A DNA stretch of 64,000 bases from the NCBI RefSeq assembly GCF_030409605.1, contig NZ_JAUFQG010000004.1, positions 496,001 through 560,000 of the forward strand, given 5' to 3'. Below the pieces are notes generated by a model that was not told the origin of the DNA, did not search any database, and was given only the letters and a program-made list of their open reading frames with translations. Below are positions 8,789 to 15,976 of this stretch, piece by piece (within the stretch, counting starts at the first letter, position 1; each line of letters opens with the position of its first letter). The stretch comes from Simiduia curdlanivorans. Its GTDB lineage: Bacteria > Pseudomonadota > Gammaproteobacteria > Pseudomonadales > Cellvibrionaceae. The position numbers and the translations under genes are program-made.

Positions 8789-9289
8789 CTATCGATTGTC
8801 GCGATGACCGTAACTTAGCACGCGTGTAATTTGCCACTTATCACCGGTATTTTTCCATACCATTACAAACTCAGCCTTGCCTTCACAGACCTTTGTTTTG
8901 GTTTGACAAAAGATATGCTCGCCCTTGGTAATTGCACCGAAATCTTTTATCGGGCTAACGTTAAAACTTGCTGCCACCAGTTGGCGCGTGTAATTACCGC
9001 AGGCATATTGACTCGTGTTCGCAATCATTGTCTCGCGATCCCACGTAACGCCACCAGTATCGTGATAAAACTCAACGTCAGCTGAAAAGTAGCCTGCGTG
9101 CTCCTGCAACTTTTCTGAATTTTCACAATGGTTAAAAGATTCAAATACTGCAGTATCTAGCTGTAGCAACTCTTCAAACAAGGGTAGGGCACGGATCACC
9201 AAACTCTCTTCCGCTAACACAGGCAGTGCAAATGTGACCATTAGGATTGCCAGGACGCTGCTCGCGCGCTGGCGTATTAAGCTAAACAA
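8789..9289 (-). CDS. Secreted SnoaL/NTF2-like protein (DUF4440 type)
   Basis: The 166-residue protein has an N-terminal signal peptide (hydrophobic to VLAEES near residue 28). The mature part looks like an NTF2-like fold: FSADVEFYHDTGGVTW, a strand-rich middle, and a final WKNTGDKWQITRVLSYGHR, which is typical of DUF4440/SnoaL-like domains. No catalytic role can be assigned. Its TTG start overlaps the stop codon of the upstream nfeD-like gene by 8 bp, and AAGG lies just upstream, so it is translationally coupled. Confidence 0.7.
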   Translation of the reverse strand: MFSLIRQRASSVLAILMVTFALPVLAEESLVIRALPLFEELLQLDTAVFESFNHCENSEKLQEHAGYFSADVEFYHDTGGVTWDRETMIANTSQYACGNYTRQLVAASFNVSPIKDFGAITKGEHIFCQTKTKVCEGKAEFVMVWKNTGDKWQITRVLSYGHRDNR

Positions 9290-9755
9290 GCGGCTTCACC
9301 TTAAACACGCCCACCTCTACCGAACTCACCGTTACGGTTTGCCCAGCGCTAATTTGTTGCACACCAGATCTTGGGTCTAACACCACTTTCCAGCTCACGC
9401 CGGAATACTGTATTTGGCCAGGTACCAGCGGGCTAAGATCTGTCGCTAGCACAAACTCGTAACCCACCAGATCGCTACTGTTATCTTTCTCTGCGACGGC
9501 TTTGCCTTGCAACTTCTTTAACGGTTGCCACAAAATTGCCGTCACAACTGCTGCGCTAATACCGGTCATCGAAATACCGGCAATCCACGTTTCGGGCAAC
9601 ACGCCTACCAGCATTAACACGCCCGTTATCAAAGCTCCCAGCCCAGCGAATAAAAACACGCCGGCGGCAAAGCCCAGCAACACTTCCAGTGCGAGTAGCG
9701 CGACACCCACAACCAACCAAAATTCAGTTTGATGATTCACGATATAGTCGAGCAT
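9282..9755 (-). CDS. NfeD-family membrane protein (short form)
   Basis: This 157-residue protein has three or four membrane segments in the first 75 residues, then a soluble OB-fold-like domain ending in a V-SVEVGVFKVKP strand, which is the layout of short NfeD proteins. In the family NfeD works next to a stomatin/slipin protein in membrane-domain organisation or membrane-protein quality control. Here the slipin gene (9831-10781) lies just upstream on the same strand with a 75-bp gap, the usual arrangement. A GAGG ribosome site precedes the ATG. Confidence 0.88.
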   Translation of the reverse strand: MLDYIVNHQTEFWLVVGVALLALEVLLGFAAGVFLFAGLGALITGVLMLVGVLPETWIAGISMTGISAAVVTAILWQPLKKLQGKAVAEKDNSSDLVGYEFVLATDLSPLVPGQIQYSGVSWKVVLDPRSGVQQISAGQTVTVSSVEVGVFKVKPLV

Positions 9756-9830
9756 GGCAAACCTCGATTGTTAATATTTCTAAAAAACTGATCTGGAGCT
9801 CTAAGCAAGAGCCCCACTCAATATTAGCAA

Positions 9831-10781
9831 CTACGACGCTTTATTAGTCGTATTTAGCGTTCCAATAATTGTCATCGCTTCAGCCACCACCGACGCGGGG
9901 CTGCTATTGCCATCGGGCAATAGAACAACCGTAGACTCCCGCGCAATCTGTTTCTTCGCCTCAATCGCCTTAACCGCTAAATCCAGCTGAATCGCTTTCT
10001 GACCTTCCGGCGTAGCAGCGACCTTGCCCACGGTATCCAGGGCATTAGCTTGTGCTTCTGCAACGGCAACAATCGCTTGCGCCTCACCTTCGGCACGCAA
10101 AATTTGCTCGGCCTTATCTGCCTCAGCTGCAAGCACCTGCGCCTGCTTTGCACCTTCTGCGACGTTGATAGCAGACTGGCGATGGCCCTCAGATTCTAAA
10201 ATCGTCGCGCGCTTTTCACGCTCCGCTTTCATCTGCCGCTCCATCGCATCTAAGATGGTGCGCGGTGGTTGAATATCTTTAATTTCATAACGTAACACCT
10301 GTACGCCCCAGGGCTCAGATGCCACATTAATCGAATTCACAATATTAATGTTTAAACTTTCCCGCTCTTCAAAAGTCTTATCTAAATCAATTTTGCCGAT
10401 TTCACTACGCATCGTGGTTTGTGCCAACTGGGTAACCGCGTAGACATAGTTGTCAACACCATAAGACGCCTTATAAGGGTCCAATACTTTCAGGTATAAA
10501 ACACCGTCGACAATCAAAGAAATGTTGTCTTTGGTAATAGCCGCTTGGCTAGGTACATCGTAGGCATGTTCTTTCAGTGACTGGTTATAGGCCACTTTAT
10601 CCATAAAGGGGATAAGTCCATTTAAACCTGCCACCATCGTTTTCTGATAACGACCGAAACGCTCAACCACATAGGCACGATTTTGCGGTACAAATTTTAT
10701 AGAGGACTTTAAAACAATGAACACGAGCACAGCGAGCGCCGTCCAAAAGTTAAAAATCACATCCATGAGCGTAATAGACAT
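9831..10781 (-). CDS. SPFH-family slipin / paraslipin (QmcA-like)
   Basis: The 316-residue protein has an N-terminal membrane anchor, then an SPFH/Band 7 domain (VPQNRAYVVERFGRYQKTM, RSEIGKIDLDKTFEERESLN) and a long alanine/glutamate-rich coiled-coil (about 180-280). In this family the protein forms oligomeric rings on the membrane. The start is the ATG at 10781 with AAGGA upstream; a longer reading from 10844 would add a non-conserved stretch. It is paired with the NfeD gene downstream. Confidence 0.9.
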   Translation of the reverse strand: MSITLMDVIFNFWTALAVLVFIVLKSSIKFVPQNRAYVVERFGRYQKTMVAGLNGLIPFMDKVAYNQSLKEHAYDVPSQAAITKDNISLIVDGVLYLKVLDPYKASYGVDNYVYAVTQLAQTTMRSEIGKIDLDKTFEERESLNINIVNSINVASEPWGVQVLRYEIKDIQPPRTILDAMERQMKAEREKRATILESEGHRQSAINVAEGAKQAQVLAAEADKAEQILRAEGEAQAIVAVAEAQANALDTVGKVAATPEGQKAIQLDLAVKAIEAKKQIARESTVVLLPDGNSSPASVVAEAMTIIGTLNTTNKAS

Positions 10782-10889
10782 AGCAATTTCCTTGTTGTAA
10801 AACAAAAAATAGCGGCAGCCACCCAGCATAGCTGGCTGTGCCACAATTCAAGCATGCTAACACTTCTGTGCCTGGCTAAATAGTATTCA

Positions 10890-11039
10890 GGGGCTGCAAG
10901 GCGGGGGGCTGCAATCCGGATGGCTCGGTCCGACGCTTCGGGCCCCTGCAATCCGGATGGCCGGCCCCTGCAAGCTGCAAGCTGCAAGCTGCAAGCTGCA
11001 AGCTGCAAGCTGCAAGCTGCAAGCTGCAAGCTGCAAGCA
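10890..11039. repeat. GC-rich mosaic module plus CTGCAAG heptamer array (about 10 copies)
   Basis: The first part (10900-10967) is nearly identical to 7490-7560, including ccggatggctcggtccgacg and the gggcccctgca joints. The second part (10968-11038) is a perfect CTGCAAG tandem array. The sequence after both copies is also alike (caagcaaattatgg / caagcaattatgg), so more than the heptamers was copied. It lies upstream of the slipin gene. Confidence 0.92.
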
Positions 11040-11059
11040 ATTATGGTGCGCGTAAATAT

Positions 11060-11314
11060 TTAGCGCCCAAGAACTATTTTTGTTTTTGCTTGAGGCTTGA
11101 GGCTTGAGGCTTGAGGCTTGAGGCTTCTAGCGTGGCGAGGTTTTGACTCAAGAAAATAGCAATACTCTCCTACACTCTGGATAAACACATTTTCGCCCAC
11201 CTCAATCATAGAGACTCTGCTAATATAACTACCATTATTTCTCCACCCGCGCCTATACCACCAATCTGCTAGATCCGCACTTTGATATATAGCGCCGTTA
11301 CTGCAGAATTCCAT
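11060..11314 (-). CDS. Possible small cassette-like gene running into a heptamer array
   Basis: The reading from ATG 11314 (84 codons) starts 5 bp after a GGCGTTACTG motif that looks like the core of an integron attC site. The first 50 residues (with WWYRRGWRNNG) look protein-like, but the last third (repeated SLKPQAS) is simply the translation of a GCTTGAG heptamer array. It may be a cassette gene whose 3' end was replaced by the repeat. No family was recognised, so existence as a real gene is uncertain. Confidence 0.3.
   Translation of the reverse strand: MEFCSNGAIYQSADLADWWYRRGWRNNGSYISRVSMIEVGENVFIQSVGEYCYFLESKPRHARSLKPQASSLKPQAKTKIVLGR
11088..11126. repeat. Heptamer tandem array, unit GCTTGAG, 5-6 copies
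   Basis: Perfect 7-bp repeat of the GCTTGNN class, only 50 bp from the CTGCAAG array at 10968-11038. It forms the 3' end of the doubtful gene at 11060-11314. Confidence 0.92.
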
Positions 11315-11319
11315 AAATT

Positions 11320-11350
11320 CAGTAACGCCTTTGTGCAACTAAGCGCAACA
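11320..11350 (-). other. Half attC-like site
   Basis: Read on the minus strand, TTGCACAAAGGCGTTACTG resembles the right half of an attC site (the L' box followed by the GTT core). The matching left half is not found next to it, so it could be a broken attC marking the old edge of the integron array. Confidence 0.35.
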
Positions 11351-11368
11351 CAGAACCAGGAAGAACCG

Positions 11369-11740
11369 ATGTTTGTATACCTACTCGTCGCCTGTGACGG
11401 CCTTGATGAAAGCCAAGAAAAAAAGCTAAAGAAGCAACTGCCCGAGCTGCGAGCAGCCTTGCAGACTTACGCGCATGCCAATACCGCAAACCAAGTCATG
11501 CTCATCGATCAATGCAACAGCGAAGATTGCGCAGACTGGCAATTAGGCATTAGTCAACCCATCGGCAAGAACGCCCACTTAAAATTTCCCGTGGATCTAT
11601 TTAACAACCTCGCCAAGCAACATGGTATCGACTGCGAGATAGGTACACTAGAAAATAACGAACGCGACCCAGTGAGCTACTTTGGCAAATCCGAAGGACG
11701 TGGGGATGTGTATTTACTGGCGGAGTATTTGGGGCTGTAA
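11369..11740 (+). CDS. Conserved-looking protein of unknown function
   Basis: The 123-residue soluble protein begins at ATG 11369 with AGGA about 8 bp upstream. It is acidic, with a helical stretch (DESQEKKLKKQLPELRAALQ) and two close cysteines (DQCNSEDCADW), and ends in DVYLLAEYLGL. There is no signal peptide or membrane segment. I do not recognise the family. It is the only plus-strand gene between the slipin locus and the integron array. Confidence 0.6.
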   Translation: MFVYLLVACDGLDESQEKKLKKQLPELRAALQTYAHANTANQVMLIDQCNSEDCADWQLGISQPIGKNAHLKFPVDLFNNLAKQHGIDCEIGTLENNERDPVSYFGKSEGRGDVYLLAEYLGL

Positions 11741-12266
11741 GACTGGGCGCTATCTATTGATGACCGACAACAAATTTTTCCTCACCAGGCACCCAATTTT
11801 TTGTATTTCTCTACTGCCCGAATGCCTGCAACAGTCGAGAGCGCCGCGAGTCGGATGCTTGCGCTTGATTCTTATGATGACCTCCTCCCTAAAGCATTCG
11901 GAGAATACCTTCGAAACTTGAATCGCCACACAAAAGTTCAACAGAAGGAGATCATCACCTGATAATTCCATACAAAATCCCACAAATATTATTGCGGCAC
12001 CAACCTATGCACCAAGTTGATGCAGGCCTGAACTATGGATACCGATGCTAACATCGGCTACCATAGAAGAAAGCTCAAATATCTCGCCTGATTTTTTGTT
12101 ATGTGTTTCTGATGGATACGAAGCACTTAAATTTATTCGATTCTTATCACTCTTTTTGCGAAAGGCATTAAGACCAATGCCATAGATATCCATATCAGTA
12201 GTAAATAGCTCGAAATCTCATGTGGGATATCGATACCAATAGATCTCATTATTATCGCCACAACCA

Positions 12267-12313
12267 TCAAAACACCAAAACACCAAAACACCAAAACACC
12301 AAAACACCAAAAC
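12267..12313. repeat. 8-bp tandem repeat, unit ACACCAAA, about 5 copies
   Basis: Perfect head-to-tail octamers in AT-rich DNA. The unit length differs from the 7-bp family seen elsewhere, so it is listed separately. Confidence 0.9.
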
Positions 12314-12392
12314 TAATTATCAACGAACCGGCAAAATACTTTAATAATTTCATACTACATTCTTAGCCCAACAATAGATTTACACAGTCATG

Positions 12393-12458
12393 GTAGAACC
12401 CCCCGCTATCGAGGCGCGCCATACAGATCCGGACGTGCAGAATTACCGCATCCAGCTC
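12393..12458 (-). mobile_element. Group II intron 3' tail (domains V and VI)
   Basis: On the minus strand GAGCTGGATGCGG, a short loop, then CTGCACGTCCGGATC folds as a domain V hairpin with the AGC triad near its start. It is followed by a GC-rich stem and TTCTACC, a typical group II intron end. Only the 3' end is seen; there is no complete maturase gene. Introns of the IIC class are known to insert at attC sites, and this remnant lies beyond the last attC of the array. Confidence 0.55.
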
Positions 12459-12648
12459 TTCAATAATATCATTGCACGCGTACTACACAGACGCCCTTAG
12501 ACCAATCGATGGGCGATCGGGGTTTGCACAAACGCTGATTGGAACGCCTAAGCATATCCTTCAAACCTTTCCACGTGAAGCTGTTGTGCTGACGTCCTCG
12601 ATTGAGTTATATATAAAGACTCGCTAGCAAATGGTCAAATATTCTACG

Positions 12649-12720
12649 ACATAACGCCTGCAACAAACGCGAGCGTAGCGAGTCGAGGGCGCCAGCCCGT
12701 TTTGGTTGCGTTTGTTATAC
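12649..12720 (-). other. attC site A
   Basis: R'' GTATAAC at 12714-12720 and R' GTTATGT at 12649-12655. The arms ACAAACGCAACC and a matching GCGTTTGTTGCAGGC pair imperfectly. It ends the lipoprotein cassette. Confidence 0.88.
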
Positions 12721-12738
12721 TAGCCACGCGCCTTTGAA

Positions 12739-13155
12739 TTAAATTTGCTCAAACTTAGCGACTAATGATGCAGCTTGTTCGGCATCTGTATCATCTGCTC
12801 CCGGCTTGACTATTTCACACGAAGTTTCATAGGTTTTACCAGGCTCTAGATTTACAGCTATGGATGGGTGCCCATACGCATTGCCACTATCACACAAGAG
12901 TACCAATAAGTATTCACCAGGTCGTAGATATAATTTATTCATCCGGTCTGCATATGCAGCCATTTGAACAATTTTATTTCCATCTATATCGTAAACGCTG
13001 TGAATCCAGGGGAAGAATTTTCCACTAAAAAAACCTATTTTTTTCGTTTTTATAAAAGAAAGCTCACCAGAGTCAATCTCAGACTGTTCAAATTTAGGCT
13101 GTAGATTTGTACAAGCAGTTAGGCAAATAGAAAGCATTATTAATATTTTATTCAT
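12739..13155 (-). CDS. Cassette-encoded lipoprotein of unknown function
   Basis: 138 residues from ATG 13155, which has AAGGA upstream and lies 16 bp from the cassette core. The N-terminus is a lipoprotein signal (lipobox LTAC). The mature part has YLRPGEYLLVLLCDSGN and a 'GKTYETSCE' strand, resembling small DUF2846-like sandwich lipoproteins, but the match is not firm. The stop codon lies just before attC A, as expected for a cassette gene. It is cassette 1 of the array. Confidence 0.7.
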   Translation of the reverse strand: MNKILIMLSICLTACTNLQPKFEQSEIDSGELSFIKTKKIGFFSGKFFPWIHSVYDIDGNKIVQMAAYADRMNKLYLRPGEYLLVLLCDSGNAYGHPSIAVNLEPGKTYETSCEIVKPGADDTDAEQAASLVAKFEQI

Positions 13156-13170
13156 CTTATTTCCTTGCAG

Positions 13171-13237
13171 GTATAACGCCGCAATTTGGGGCAACCGAAG
13201 CAACGCGTAGGTTGTCCCAAAGATTGCCTTGTTAATG
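13171..13237 (-). other. attC site B
   Basis: R'' CATTAAC (13231-13237) and R' GTTATAC (13171-13177). The arms TTTGGGACAACC and GGTTGCCCCAAAT are strongly complementary. Confidence 0.92.
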
Positions 13238-13457
13238 TAGCGAACTACGGTGCCCCGACAAAGCGCGTTGCGAAGCGGGAGCGTAGCCACAACTACTTAA
13301 ATTTACCCGCAAGAATGCCACACGCGATGACACTGCGGAACTACAATTTGTACGGGGGAGAAACTGCGATTTGGACGCGGCACACTCCCTGATGCCGATT
13401 TCTAAAGCTTGCTCAATGTTTCTTACGAGTACAAAAGCTCGCCCAAAAAGCAGAGCA
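13238..13457 (-). other. ORF-less integron cassette body
   Basis: About 220 bp lies between attC B and attC C with no credible gene on either strand. The part 13312-13396 resembles 19347-19435 next to attC I (shared aactgcg, gca[c/g]catt/actcc, tgatgc blocks in the same order), so the two are related non-coding cassettes. Confidence 0.7.
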
Positions 13458-13532
13458 CATTAACGCCGGTGGCAAGGGCGAGCGAAAGCGAGTCCTGCGG
13501 CGATAGCCGCGAATTGGCCACCCTTGTTAGCA
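13458..13532 (-). other. attC site C
   Basis: R'' TGCTAAC (13526-13532) and R' GTTAATG (13458-13464). The arms AAGGGTGGCCAATTCGC and CCCTTGCCACCGG pair well. Confidence 0.92.
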
Positions 13533-13536
13533 ATTT

Positions 13537-14238
13537 CTATATGTCCGCTCTAAGTTCTGACAATACCACTATTTTTGTGACCAACAGCTTTAAATCGTTA
13601 TGACTAAATTTTCCCATTTTGGCATTTATAAAATCCACAATTGGCGTTACATCTTCTTCATTTTCAACTAATACATAACGAACATCAGATGGTTCAAATT
13701 GCAATGAGCCGCTTTTTGTCGATTCGTTGTGATATTCTAGGCCACCAGTTCTAGAGATGTCATCAGGGTGAAGGCCTCCCGTTGATATATCAACATACCT
13801 CCACTCACACTCTTCATAGAAGTCCTTTTCAACTTCATTTTCACCCATCATCATTTTCCCTGAAAGCGGCTTTGTAAACGCGAGCGTAGTCAAAGCGTCC
13901 ATTTTACCTTCTATGCTTTCTAGATCAGGATTCTGCAACATCCGCGCTAATGAGACTGAGGCATAGGAATATTCAGATACATACATTAGTGGATTTAAAC
14001 CATTCGCTATGCCCCACTCGCGAGTCATTCCTATGCCATAGCGACCATAGAACTCTGTATGGTTATTTAGCTTAGGCAACGATATATCACAAAAACAAAC
14101 CATTGCATTTAGAAAGAAGCTTTCTTTGCTGCACCAACTAATATCCTCATAACAGAACCTTGGCCAAAAACCATTTTCCATTATTAGGAACAACGTTTCT
14201 AAGTTCTTGGTGAAATGAAACAGACTCTTTGTTCTCAT
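13537..14238 (-). CDS. AbiGi-like abortive phage-resistance protein (cassette 3)
   Basis: The 233-residue soluble protein starts with SLFHFTKNLETLFLIMENGF and PRFCYEDIS, followed by MVCFCDISLPKLNNH and YGRYGIGMTREWGIANGLNP. This is the pattern I know for the AbiGi family, the antitoxin-like partner of the AbiG abortive infection system. The usual second gene (AbiGii) is not in this cassette, so the protein acts alone, pairs with something elsewhere, or belongs to a solo subfamily. The gene begins 20 bp after the attC D core and its stop is 4 bp before attC C. The assignment rests on motif memory. Confidence 0.7.
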   Translation of the reverse strand: MRTKSLFHFTKNLETLFLIMENGFWPRFCYEDISWCSKESFFLNAMVCFCDISLPKLNNHTEFYGRYGIGMTREWGIANGLNPLMYVSEYSYASVSLARMLQNPDLESIEGKMDALTTLAFTKPLSGKMMMGENEVEKDFYEECEWRYVDISTGGLHPDDISRTGGLEYHNESTKSGSLQFEPSDVRYVLVENEEDVTPIVDFINAKMGKFSHNDLKLLVTKIVVLSELRADI

Positions 14239-14257
14239 GCTTAGCAGATACTCTTCT

Positions 14258-14330
14258 TGCTAACGCCTCAAACAGGGGCACGCGTTAGCGTGTCCCAGCC
14301 GCAGGCTCTTGCTGGTTTGAATTGTTAAGT
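14258..14330 (-). other. attC site D
   Basis: R'' ACTTAAC (14324-14330) and R' GTTAGCA (14258-14264). The arms AATTCAAACCAGC and TGTTTGAGGC pair imperfectly. Confidence 0.88.
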
Positions 14331-14332
14331 CT

Positions 14333-14680
14333 TTATCCATCTGTTGATCGGGTATCTACGTGCCACAATACATCACATGCTTTGCAATAGTGATATATAG
14401 GATCTCCACCATTCACGTATTCATCTACTGGCTTTGGGATGGATGCGTTGCAACTAGGGCATTTGAATTCTACTTTTCTTAACCAAGACAACACGAAAAG
14501 TAAAAGAAACACAACGCAAAAATATAGAATCTTAATAGGTGTTTCCACCGAGCTTTCATTGTCAAATATATCGAAATAGAACCCAGCAGCAACCCATAAA
14601 CCCAAAACAACGAGAGTGTACGCATTAAAAAACCTAGTGTGTTGTTTCGGAACTCGTACTTTAGGCATCTCTTCGCTCAT
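14333..14680 (-). CDS. Cassette-encoded two-TM protein with zinc-ribbon-like tail
   Basis: 115 residues from ATG 14680. There are two membrane segments (about 21-38 and 51-68), then a soluble tail with two CxxC pairs (FKCPSCNASIPKP and YHYCKACDVLW) that could bind zinc. No family was recognised. The ATG lies only 2 bp after the R' box of attC E, so there is no room for a ribosome site inside the cassette; a second ATG four codons on has AGCGAAGAG in front of it. It fills cassette 4. Confidence 0.65.
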   Translation of the reverse strand: MSEEMPKVRVPKQHTRFFNAYTLVVLGLWVAAGFYFDIFDNESSVETPIKILYFCVVFLLLFVLSWLRKVEFKCPSCNASIPKPVDEYVNGGDPIYHYCKACDVLWHVDTRSTDG

Positions 14681-14682
14681 AG

Positions 14683-14763
14683 ACTTAACGCCCGCCACAT
14701 TGGCGAGCAACGATTAGTTGCGAGTCCAGCCGCACAGCGGCGAATTGGTGGCGTTTGTTATGC
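14683..14763 (-). other. attC site E
   Basis: R'' GCATAAC (14757-14763) and R' GTTAAGT (14683-14689). The arms AAACGCCACCAATTCGCCGC and GGCGAGC...GTGGCGGGC pair around a longer loop. Confidence 0.9.
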
Positions 14764-14767
14764 GGGC

Positions 14768-15109
14768 CTACCATGGCTTATAAACCGCAAGTTCAACCTC
14801 ATTACTTAAATTTAATACAGCGTAGCCTGAAGGAAATTTTTGTGTTCCCCGCATACGGAAGTTTCTGTACGTTGCGCCATTACTCTTAAAAATTTTCAAC
14901 TCCTTTAGGTTTTCTTGAGCGCATTCATGGTCGTAATCATTAAAATCGCGCTCAATCTGAGTGAAGTTTACTTCCTCAGTCAAGACTATATTTGAAGTAT
15001 CACGCACCTTCCAGCCAACACAATAATCTAATTGCGGGACTTCATCGCCAAATACACAACCGCCAAGAATAAATCCGATAAAAACTAAAATTAACAGGAC
15101 TATTCTCAT
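14768..15109 (-). CDS. Cassette-encoded small lipoprotein
   Basis: 113 residues with a lipoprotein signal (lipobox LGGC at residues 15-18) and AAAGG upstream of the ATG. The mature domain has a Cys pair (YCVGW ... DHECAQENL) and ends YAVLNLSNEVELAVYKPW, likely a small beta-rich fold. No family was recognised. It starts 12 bp after the attC F core and stops 5 bp before attC E, the standard cassette fit (cassette 5). Confidence 0.75.
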   Translation of the reverse strand: MRIVLLILVFIGFILGGCVFGDEVPQLDYCVGWKVRDTSNIVLTEEVNFTQIERDFNDYDHECAQENLKELKIFKSNGATYRNFRMRGTQKFPSGYAVLNLSNEVELAVYKPW

Positions 15110-15121
15110 ATCTGCCTTTCT

Positions 15122-15183
15122 GCATAACGCCTAAAGCAACCGCGCGCGCTGTTTGCGCGTCGGTTTGCCTTTACTTGTTAACT
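15122..15183 (-). other. attC site F
   Basis: R'' AGTTAAC (15177-15183) and R' GTTATGC (15122-15128). The arms AAAGGCAAACCGACGCGC and GCGCGCGGTTGCTTTAGGC are strongly complementary. Confidence 0.93.
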
Positions 15184-15417
15184 TCATAGCAGTTCGCGTG
15201 AAAAATTAACTATGTTTGCACCGAATTGTTCTACTGCTCTTTCTTTGAGCGGTTTTAAAAGCAGCCTAACCTCAATTAAGTCATTGCCTACATCTGCGAT
15301 TTCATCTTCATCTTTCGAAGATTCGCAAATATCCGACATTCTTTTCTCCATTTCCGTCAATGCTTCAAGAATTATTTTTATCTCTGACTCTACTAAATTT
15401 AACTGAAAGCCTTTCAT
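15184..15417 (-). CDS. Probable immunity/antitoxin partner of the Tse2-like toxin (Tsi2-like)
   Basis: A 77-residue acidic, all-helical-looking protein (EIKIILEALTEMEKRM, then a Glu/Asp-rich turn, then NDLIEVRLLLKPLKERAVEQ). Its ATG overlaps the stop codon of the upstream toxin by 4 bp (ATGA), so they are translationally coupled. Tsi2 of Pseudomonas aeruginosa is also 77 residues, acidic and helical, and is encoded directly after tse2; the order, size and charge match. Direct sequence similarity is only faint, so the role is mainly inferred from context. The stop codon touches attC F. Confidence 0.55.
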   Translation of the reverse strand: MKGFQLNLVESEIKIILEALTEMEKRMSDICESSKDEDEIADVGNDLIEVRLLLKPLKERAVEQFGANIVNFSRELL

Positions 15418-15791
15418 ACCACTTTACCTTCCTTATTAAAGACTCTTGTTGCTTTAAGCGCCATTTCTTCTAGAAGCCCTTTGAATTTGTCTACTGGCAT
15501 GTTCTGTGTGGGAGATATGCAATAGTGATGAGGTTTATCATGCACCATTTTCAGACCAATGGGAGGCTTTGTATTTGGCGGGAATCTCCAAACCCAACCG
15601 GTCATCGGGGATTCATTTATTCCTTCCTTATCAAAGACACTTATACCCTTGCCATTGGCAATAATCACTCGAATTCCATTTATCTCTGTTGTATCAATGT
15701 CTTTTGGCCGAACATTCGATAATTTTGGACTTGTGGAATTACCGAGCCTGAAAAGCTCTTCTGGGACTATGAAAAATTCCTTTGGGAACAT
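15414..15791 (-). CDS. Tse2-like ADP-ribosyltransferase-type toxin (cassette 6)
   Basis: 125 residues from ATG 15791, which has AAGGAG upstream. The string of motifs fits the Tse2-like family: ELFRLGNS near the start (family LYRA/LFRVG), VRPKDIDT, INGIRVIIANGKGISVFD (Tse2 has GGTSVFD here), GWVWRFPPNTKPPIGLK, and HHYCISPTQNMP (Tse2 has THYTIMPAKPM, with the active-site histidine). In the family these enzymes act inside bacterial cells as NAD-dependent toxins, usually delivered by type VI secretion. No secretion genes occur in the window, so here it probably works as one half of a toxin/antitoxin cassette. It is followed directly by a 77-residue acidic gene. Confidence 0.68.
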   Translation of the reverse strand: MFPKEFFIVPEELFRLGNSTSPKLSNVRPKDIDTTEINGIRVIIANGKGISVFDKEGINESPMTGWVWRFPPNTKPPIGLKMVHDKPHHYCISPTQNMPVDKFKGLLEEMALKATRVFNKEGKVV

Positions 15792-15815
15792 GATGATCTC
15801 CTTTTCATGATTAGA

Positions 15816-15928
15816 AGTTAACGCCGCGGTAAGCTGCGGCCATGTAGTTGATTGGTGTTGCGGTAGCGTAGCGGCCACCGCATAAACCAAGCGACGGAAT
15901 AGCCGTCAGCTTGACCGCTTTGTTACAT
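15816..15928 (-). other. attC site G
   Basis: R'' ATGTAAC (15922-15928) and R' GTTAACT (15816-15822). The inner hairpins are long (113 bp in total), and arms AAAGCGGTCAAGCTG and CAGCTTACCGCGGC pair. It ends the VapBC cassette. Confidence 0.88.
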
Positions 15929-15976
15929 GCAGCCATAATGTGTATTCGGAAGGCAGAAAATACACACGAGGTTAAT

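Larger units (their letters stand above)
11741..12648. other. About 0.9 kb with no convincing gene; distal end of the integron array
   Basis: Short minus-strand frames (11750-11983, 12005-12193) lack ribosome sites and recognisable families. The stretch contains an 8-bp tandem repeat (12267-12313) and a group II intron tail (12393-12458). Next to the tail (about 12460-12648) a minus-strand frame reads NSFTWKGLKDMLRR, which resembles the C-terminal end of an intron maturase. It may be a decayed mobile-element zone next to the last attC site. Confidence 0.5.

Noticed and set aside
10757..11029. Long frame with repeated LQLAACS
   Set aside because: It is only the translation of the CTGCAAG array and the GC-rich module, with no ribosome site. 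Similar frames at 424-636, 7363-7632 and 20292-20686 were left out for the same reason.
13186..13392. Small plus-strand frame in cassette 2
   Set aside because: It starts inside attC B, has no ribosome site, and its sequence shows no protein-like pattern. The cassette is treated as ORF-less.
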